This document shows, in pieces, positions 1 to 64,000 of a stretch of 64,000 bases of DNA. The notes beneath the pieces are model-generated. The model searched no databases. It saw nothing but the letters and a program-made list of their open reading frames with translations, and had not been told where the DNA came from. The DNA comes from Echiichthys vipera (Eukaryota; Chordata; Actinopteri; Perciformes; Trachinidae): assembly GCA_963691815.1 (NCBI GenBank), contig OY829661.1, positions 19,488,349-19,552,348 on the forward strand, read 5' to 3'. Each line of letters opens with the position of its first letter. The first letter of the stretch is position 1. The position numbers were made by a program, and so were the translations under genes.

Positions 1-1559
1 CATCCATAAGAATCAGAAACAGGTTTTGTTCAAGGGCCACTGCAATTTCATTTCCTCAACTTTAACCATTTTTTTCCAAGATGTATTGGGTTGGTTTGAG
101 GGATTTCAAACCTGGTTACCTAGTTTAAGTCAAAACCCACCATGATAATTCCCAGATATATTACAAGCCTCTGCTTACAGCTGACCCCACAAGACTAGTC
201 ACATAACAATGTAAAACAACAATAATTACAAAAGAGGACAAAATAAACAAAACATGCCAAGGCAAATAACTATACCAACATCGAGAGACACACATAAAAA
301 AAAAAAAAATAATTGTAAAAGTATGAGTTGGATGTGGATGTTTTTCTAAAAGCTTGCAAGTAGTCTGGCAGCTTTCACATTGGGAGGAAAGTTTTTTTTT
401 TTTTGGAGTTTTGGAGGTATGGTACTAAATAAGATGTCTCCTCTTTTTTTAAGTTCAAACCCATTTATGGCTAGAAGAGCTAGGTTGTATGACATGAGTG
501 GCCTTGCCTTTGTTGTTAACAAACGTGCAGGTAATGGAGTGGACCTCCAAAAGATCATAAGCAATGTTCCAGCATCGGATTACACAAATAAAGTGTGACC
601 AACAATACATAGGTAGTGTTTCATAGTTCAGTTTGATGATTGAGAGTAATAAGACAGCTGCAGCCCTGTTGATGTTTCCAGCAACATGCAAAACAAGGTT
701 CAATTTCATATCATGGAGAGAAAAACAGAAATCTTTACACATGGCCATAAAAAGCTTACAGATTAAACACTGCCAAAAAGGTATTTTAAGCTTTAATATA
801 ACCATTTCTTTTTTTCTTTTTTTTTTATGTGGCACAACAGAGAAATTCAATGGCTTTACAACACGATTCTTATCCAACATAATATGCCTTCTCTTGTCAT
901 CTCGCTTTTTGCTGTGCTCTTATCTAAAAACTGAGAGAATTAAATCAAAACATACAAATGGAACATGTTTTTTTATGTACGTACTTTAGTGAATGAATGG
1001 ACTTTATGTCTTACTGTATGTCTACCTCAGGGAAGTGTATGGCTTTAAGTTGTCTTGCAAATGTGCCTGAATGATGAATGCTTTCATTTTGCTCTTGGTG
1101 CTGAAAAGCTCCACAAATCAGCAGTCACAACATGTACATTTTGCAAAGCTGTACAAAATAGCATTGATTGTTAAATCTTCAGACCACAATATTGCACTCA
1201 CGCACCAGGAGGTACTGCCTTGTGAAAAACACAGCTTGAATTTCAAACACGGGAAGAAGCGCTCCAAATGCAAGATTTTGCTTAGACTGGAGTCAATCTC
1301 AAATGACACATTCAATTAACGAACAGCAATAAGCATCAAGCCAAAAAAAGGTTTACGCACATTTGCACACGCGCACACATACATTCACCCACATATATAT
1401 GTATATATAAACAGCTGGCTTTTGTTATTTGACATGACTATCCATTACTGCCCTGCTGTGTGCCTTATGTGTCAGAACAATGACAGAGTGCCTCATAACT
1501 CACAAAGAGCAATGCAGATTCACTGTGGGTTTGAAATGTAATAAAGAGTCTATAAGTAA
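1..1559. other. 3' flanking / intergenic sequence of brinp1, no gene recognised
   Basis: The region is AT-rich with homopolymer runs (A at ~297-309, T at ~393-404) and a short TA/AC-rich patch near 1366-1410. Open frames up to 141 codons exist on both strands, but none shows a recognisable domain, compositional bias or splice pattern. Part of it could still be 3' UTR if a distal polyadenylation site is used. Confidence 0.5.
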
Positions 1560-2103
1560 TGTGTTGACTACTTACTCACTAGGGCTATTTAATCCTTACA
1601 ATGTATAAACATTTTTTATATTAAACTGTCCATTATGTCTGAAATATTTTGCACATTAGCTGAAATAAAAGGATATCTGGTTTGCCCTTGTGTTATAACA
1701 GTATTCCTTTAAAAATGTTTTTCTCAGTAAAGAATGGCAGTTTCAGATATAACCTTTGATCCCTTAGAGTAAAATCAAGGCCTCTTTTTCACCATAAGTA
1801 GATTTCATTTTTTTCCTTCTCTCTCTTTAAAGTTCTTTTAGGGAATGACAGACATGCTGGGACAAATATGATACAGTCTTTATATTGGTTCCATTAATCT
1901 TCTTTATCTTTATCTGAAATGCTTTTCATCACTGCCTTTTTCCATTATCTCTTTAAGAATTATGCTTAAAAAGTTAATATTACATCAAAAGGCAGAAAAG
2001 GTCCAAAAATGAAAAAGAGAAAACTAAATTGAGATTAATATCCCCTCGTAGTTCATTTGTTGGGTGTTTCTGTTTCTGTTGCTTTTCTCGTGTTAATGTT
2101 TGT
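1560..2103 (-). other. brinp1: brinp1 3' untranslated region (extent estimated)
   Basis: This is the sequence downstream of the TGA on the minus strand. It is AT-rich with no continuing reading frame. The distal limit is an estimate set just beyond the first plausible ATTAAA signal at 1593-1588. The true 3' end could be shorter or reach further toward position 1. Confidence 0.45.
1588..1593 (-). promoter_or_regulatory. candidate brinp1 polyadenylation signal (ATTAAA)
   Basis: The minus strand reads ATTAAA about 510 nt past the stop codon. I saw no minus-strand AATAAA between here and the stop. A second ATTAAA lies at 797-792. Both are short motifs expected by chance in AT-rich DNA, so this is only a candidate. 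Confidence 0.3.
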
Positions 2104-59306
<57,203 letters not shown>

Positions 59307-62300
59307 CTGACAATCACAGGAAAAACAAATGCTCACACCGAATACTATTGGTATACTTTGTTTATAGTATAAACACCCACACTGTCAACAATAACAGTAA
59401 TACTGCATTAATTACAATGCATTTGTGGGAAAACAAATCTAGTTTTGATGAATGTGGGCTAATTTGTCAAATAACTCAGAAAAAAATACTGAACTTTTTA
59501 ATAATTTATGCAGCATTTCTGAGCTTTCAGAACTGAAAAGGAATATTGCATTTTTAATAAATCTTGAGATGCAAAAGCTTTGTGTTCATTCATTCATTTA
59601 ACCTTTATTTACATTCGGGAATACATTGCAGGCTGGACCCTCACTTTCAATGATGCCAAGATTTCATTAGGCAACAGAAAGACAAAATGTGAACCATAAC
59701 ACTTGAGTTCATTTATCCACTCTGATGTAAATATTGAATAGCACTTTGACCAGTGTCCTAGGATGTTTATCTGTTTTAATTTCTGTTTAACTTGAACTTT
59801 AAAAAGAAAAACTAACAGTACAACTTGCTGAATCATTCTGCAGCTCCCTTGTTGTTTTTGACTATCTAGCTAAATATTTGTGTGGATGTTCATGATGTTT
59901 GCTTCTGCTCCTGCTGAGACACACAGTACATCAAGAAAGAAATTCCACAGACAGACATTGCTGTAACTCTGATGGTTATAGAAAAAACAAATATTCTTGC
60001 CCTGAGGATAACAACACCAGGTTTACTTCAGCTGCATGAATTTCAGAGGAAGGCACTGTCTTGGGTCAGTGACTAATGCCTCCCATGGGCGGATTATGAG
60101 ACAATGGGGCCCTGGGCACAGACATGTAAAATGCCCCCCATCCTGTCGGCATAAGACAACCTAAACTCAGTCTCACTCTGCCTCACTTTTGCGTCCCTTT
60201 GTAGTCCCATTTTAGGCATAAATGTGGTCATTGTGCGTCTCTTTGTAACCATTTTGCATCTATTTCTAGACATTTTGTTTTTGTTTTGAATCTCTTTGTC
60301 ATAATGTACGTTTCTAAGTGGTCAAGTTGGTTCTGTCCTTGTTTTATTCCTATTTTCAGTTATTTGCACCTCCTAGTAGCCATTTTGTGTTCATTTTGCA
60401 TCTCAGATCGTTGCATCTATGTTTTGTCATTTTACATTTTTATGTGGTCATTTTGTTTCTCTGTTTGGTGATTTTTAGATCTGTTTTTAATCTTTGGCAA
60501 ATCCTTGTGGTCATTTAGCATTTAGCATCTTTGTTATAATTTTGAGAAGTTTGTAGTCATTTGTAGTTAGTCTGTGTATGTTTCTGTTCATTTAGCATCT
60601 CTGTGTGAGAGTTTTGTTTGTTTTTTTCAGCAAGAATTTGTGAGCCAGGAACCCTGACCCTGTGGGCCCCTGGGCCTGTGCCCAGTAGGCCTGTTCAGTA
60701 ATCCATCCACGATGCCTTGCATATCCAGGTACTGAAACTCAGTGATTAGGCATTCATGAGTAGGTTTCTTTGTGCGGTAAAATTGTCAGTACAGAGAGTT
60801 GCATAAAAATTGTGTTATTGTTATAAAACAAGCATTTCATTTGTGTAATTCAGCATATTTGTTTTTTCGGGCAAAGACACAGCAGGAGAGGACTTCTGAT
60901 GTATGACTCACTCAAGGAGTCATCATTTAATGCAAATTGAATTGGAAAACTGATTTCCATCCCCATCTGTTCTTTCTGTCAATCACAGAAAAGTTCCCAT
61001 TTCCATATGTATTATGCACATATTCAGACACCACTATCAAATGCATACTGATCTTTCTCAGGGATTGCAAGTGTGATACATATGCTCACACTTTGACCTG
61101 AAAGGTGTGATGACATAAGTACAGTATAGGCAGGTATACACTCTCTACACTGCTGAGATGAGCACAAACTAATTATTTTTGGTCTATAGACAGAAGGAAA
61201 TTAAATTTACTGATTACTGACTGATAGTTTTAAAAGCATTTCCTCATAATTAGATTTCTACTGAATTTAGATATGTTCAGTGATGCAGACATTACTGTAT
61301 GAAGGATGAGGCAATCACATTAAGTGTGTAACTAAAGATCAAGCACAAACAAAAGGCTTTATCGTCTCAATAATTTCACCCTAAAAGCCTGCTCTAATTG
61401 AAATCTATGTAAAAAACAACCAACAAATTAGTTAAACAAAACATACACACCACAATATAAACCAACCATGTTTCGATTTTAGATATTCTTTTGGCTTTTA
61501 CAAAATTGCATTTTAATCGTATTAAAAAATGTATTTAAATCTGAAAGAAATAAACTTTACTTTACTTCAAAACTTTGAAAAATGAAACTAAGGAAAGAAT
61601 CAGTAAAAATATCTGCATACCATGTAGAAAGAATACACACAAATATTAAAAGCAATTATAAGCCCTCATGTTTGATGAGATTAACTTTTTGAATCAGTTG
61701 GTTGAATGAGTTCTGTTATTTCTCAACAAGTTTTTTTTATACACAATCATACATTGTGTCAGGTGTGTCAGGTGAAGAAACGCCTTCCCACTGTCTTGAT
61801 TGCAATCAAAACAAACTCATAAGAGGTTCAAGTAAAAAATTAAATGTTGAAGTTAGTTCAGCCACATATAGAAACAAGCTTTTGTGTGCTATACTGCATC
61901 TAAGTGAAACTGCACTTCAAAACACCAAAACATTATAAAGGCTAACCACATTAAGTTGAGACCCAACAGCTCTAATATCACCGCAATGTGGATAAAAGAT
62001 ACACCACAGCGCTTTAAAACAGCGTCTTCCTGTAAGTCTTTTACTTGGCAGCCTTCAGGGGCTCCTAATGAATGATTTAGCCATGAATAGAGGCCCCCCT
62101 CAAACTGATCGTCAGTTACTTAGTTTGAATTCCCTGACACAGAGTCAGCGATGTGTCAGTCTGCCTGGGAAGGCTTGACGGTAGCACTTTTTAATGCTCT
62201 ATTCAGCACTCTCTATTAGCATTTAAAGTTGAATTCCTTTCTGGCAGTTGACTGTTGCGTAATCACATAACTTAATAATAGAGCCAACATTTCAAAGGTA

Positions 62301-64000
62301 ATATCTTCAAAGACAACTCTCTCAAAGAAGAGGTCATGTTACACATTTAGTACTATCAAAGAGGGGACTATATAGTGTCAGAATGAGTATATGAATGCTT
62401 ATTTAATAAGCTTTCACAACTGACAGGAGAATGAGCACTTCCTCTCAACTCTGTCGGATCACATGCTTTGTGGCAGTCTTCTTTTTGAGAACTTTGCAAT
62501 TCTTCCACCTCAGAAAGACACAAGTTCTAATCCCATGGAACAGGGCTCACCACTCACACTGGTACATGCTGATTCAGCTTCCACTCCTGTTCCATGACTT
62601 AGCTTTGCGAGAGGTACACGTTTGCTGTTATTTCTAAAATCTGGAGCAAACACTCAAGTCAGAAGGACTTTGAGAGGCTTTTAGATTTGCAGCAAATACG
62701 CCGAAATTTCACCCCTTTCATTCTTTGCCCAGCTCTCTCGTTGCATCGCTTTCTGCTGCCATCTCCCTCTCTCAAATATCCATTCATTTTCAGTGAATCC
62801 TTCTCATGGCTTGTGTCACTGCCAATTATTATATAAAACTTTATATGGCAGCCATATGTACTTGAGCACTTCTGCCCCAGATCAGGCATTCTAGCAGATG
62901 GAACTTGCGACATGATTCAGTGCTTTACCTCACAGCTCCAAGACTGGTTTAATGACCTATCAAAGGAAGTTAAGAGGAGATAAATTGCATTGCAGCTGCA
63001 TAGGAGGAAAAGGGGAGCCTAGGTGATTATTGTTTTATGGTGTTCAAGTAACTCTTATGGGAGGGCGGGGTACATTACATTTGCCTATTTGGAAGTGTCT
63101 GGGACCAATAGAAAGACAGAGTACATGATATGGATGTGGAGGACTATAAATAAATAAATATGTAATTCCTTTATAAATACTTACTGTGAATGGCACTGTC
63201 AATCTTTTATATTTGCTGAAGAATTTAATTGTGGACGAGTCCCACAAGGCATACACGCCTTATGCATCACCGATCCCACATACATACTCATGTAATCTAT
63301 CAAGGAGCATTTTTGGCATTTTGAAGTTTTGAGCTTGCCTGATGATAGGGAGCTTTTTTTTCTCCTTTGAACAAGTTATTGTATCCCCCAATACCCTCAA
63401 TGAGACCACCATTTTATCTGATTACTTTCCAACATTTATCGCAGCACAGTTTGGTCTAATAAACATGGACAGGGGTTGCTAGGAAATACATTATTGTAAT
63501 CAAACATCCAACCTCCTCATCTGAAATAGATTAGAATGGGAATGTTTTTCAAAAGAGTTAATATGCTGTAATGAATGTTCTGATGGCTAGAACATGCCTG
63601 CTTCCATTTAAGACTGTAATCAAGGAAAGAAACTAGAGGAAAGTTTTTTAATGAAATGTTAGATTTTTCACATTGAGCTATCACTGTACATACATCTTAC
63701 TTGTTACAAGGGGAATGCGAGATTGATATTATAATGAGAAAAGAGAGAATACATCTAGACAAGCAGGAATGTCTGTAAAAGTCAACCCATGAACAATAAA
63801 GCCGGTATACATGAATTTGAAATATTGGTTTGATCAACTAATTACAACTGCGTCCTTGTCAGAGCCAAATCACAGGGAACACTTATAAACATACTTGAAC
63901 GTCATCTTTTGAGGAACAACTGGATGCAAGATATAAAATGCAATGCATTAGTGGCATTAGAAAACAAATTATAGAACACATCAACATGTTTCTTTCACTG
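59307..64000 (-). other. brinp1: brinp1 intron 2 (partial, continues beyond window)
   Basis: The acceptor is TTGTCAG at 59307. I searched both strands for the preceding BRINP exon (expected DWLISDRGPFH-like peptide ending RYKIYR) and did not find it, so the intron extends past 64000. It contains a possible short element end (59590-59660), a composite MITE (60087-60710) and otherwise AT-rich sequence without recognisable genes. Confidence 0.85.
60087..60710. mobile_element. composite non-autonomous element with internal minisatellite-like repeats
   Basis: The left end GGGCGGATTATGAGACAATG followed by GGGCCCTGGGCACAG is imperfectly inverted at the right end, whose reverse complement reads GTGGATGGATTACTGAACAG ... 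CTGGGCACAGGCCCAGGGGC. Between them, about 450 bp consists of degenerate ~20-23-bp units built on CATTTTGCATCTCTTTGTAG. It has no coding frame. I remember similar fish elements with variable internal repeat number. The class is not determined. Confidence 0.65.

Overview
The window is vertebrate nuclear DNA, almost certainly from a ray-finned fish and probably a teleost. The evidence is one large split gene on the minus strand, long AT-rich introns, very long (CA)n and (GA)n microsatellites, and several dispersed repeats of kinds I recognise from teleost genomes. There is no bacterial, phage or organellar gene organisation.

The only gene I can support is brinp1 (BMP/retinoic acid-inducible neural-specific protein 1, also DBC1/DBCCR1/FAM5A). 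Six coding exons lie in order on the minus strand: 59306-59116, 48530-48361, 31476-31371, 15815-15579, 11440-11218 and 3244-2104. All have GT-AG junctions, and the phases join into one open frame of 688 complete codons plus a stop. Aligned to the human protein as I remember it (761 aa), this is residue 74 to the C-terminus without a gap. The 5' exon(s), encoding the signal peptide and first ~73 residues, must lie beyond position 64000. The reading frame includes a MACPF signature split across the exon 3/4 junction, a cysteine-rich EGF-like stretch, and a long, strongly conserved C-terminal exon.

The rest is a short 3' flank (1-2103) and introns. Intron 7 (3245-11217) holds a GA microsatellite, a decayed LINE reverse transcriptase fragment and a dispersed repeat. 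Intron 6 (11441-15578) holds a perfect 20-bp hairpin. Intron 5 (15816-31370) is the most repeat-laden, with two giant CA tracts, a G20 run, two copies of one dispersed family and a strong G-quadruplex motif. Intron 4 (31477-48360) holds a LINE-type 3' end, two more long hairpins and a TTAA-bounded MITE. Intron 3 (48531-59115) holds a MITE with perfect 10-bp terminal repeats. The partial intron 2 (59307-64000) holds a composite element with internal minisatellite-like repeats.

I found no undescribed multi-gene system. The most unusual non-coding signals are the three long inverted repeats (15.3, 43.4 and 44.8 kb) and the G4 tract at 30.6 kb.
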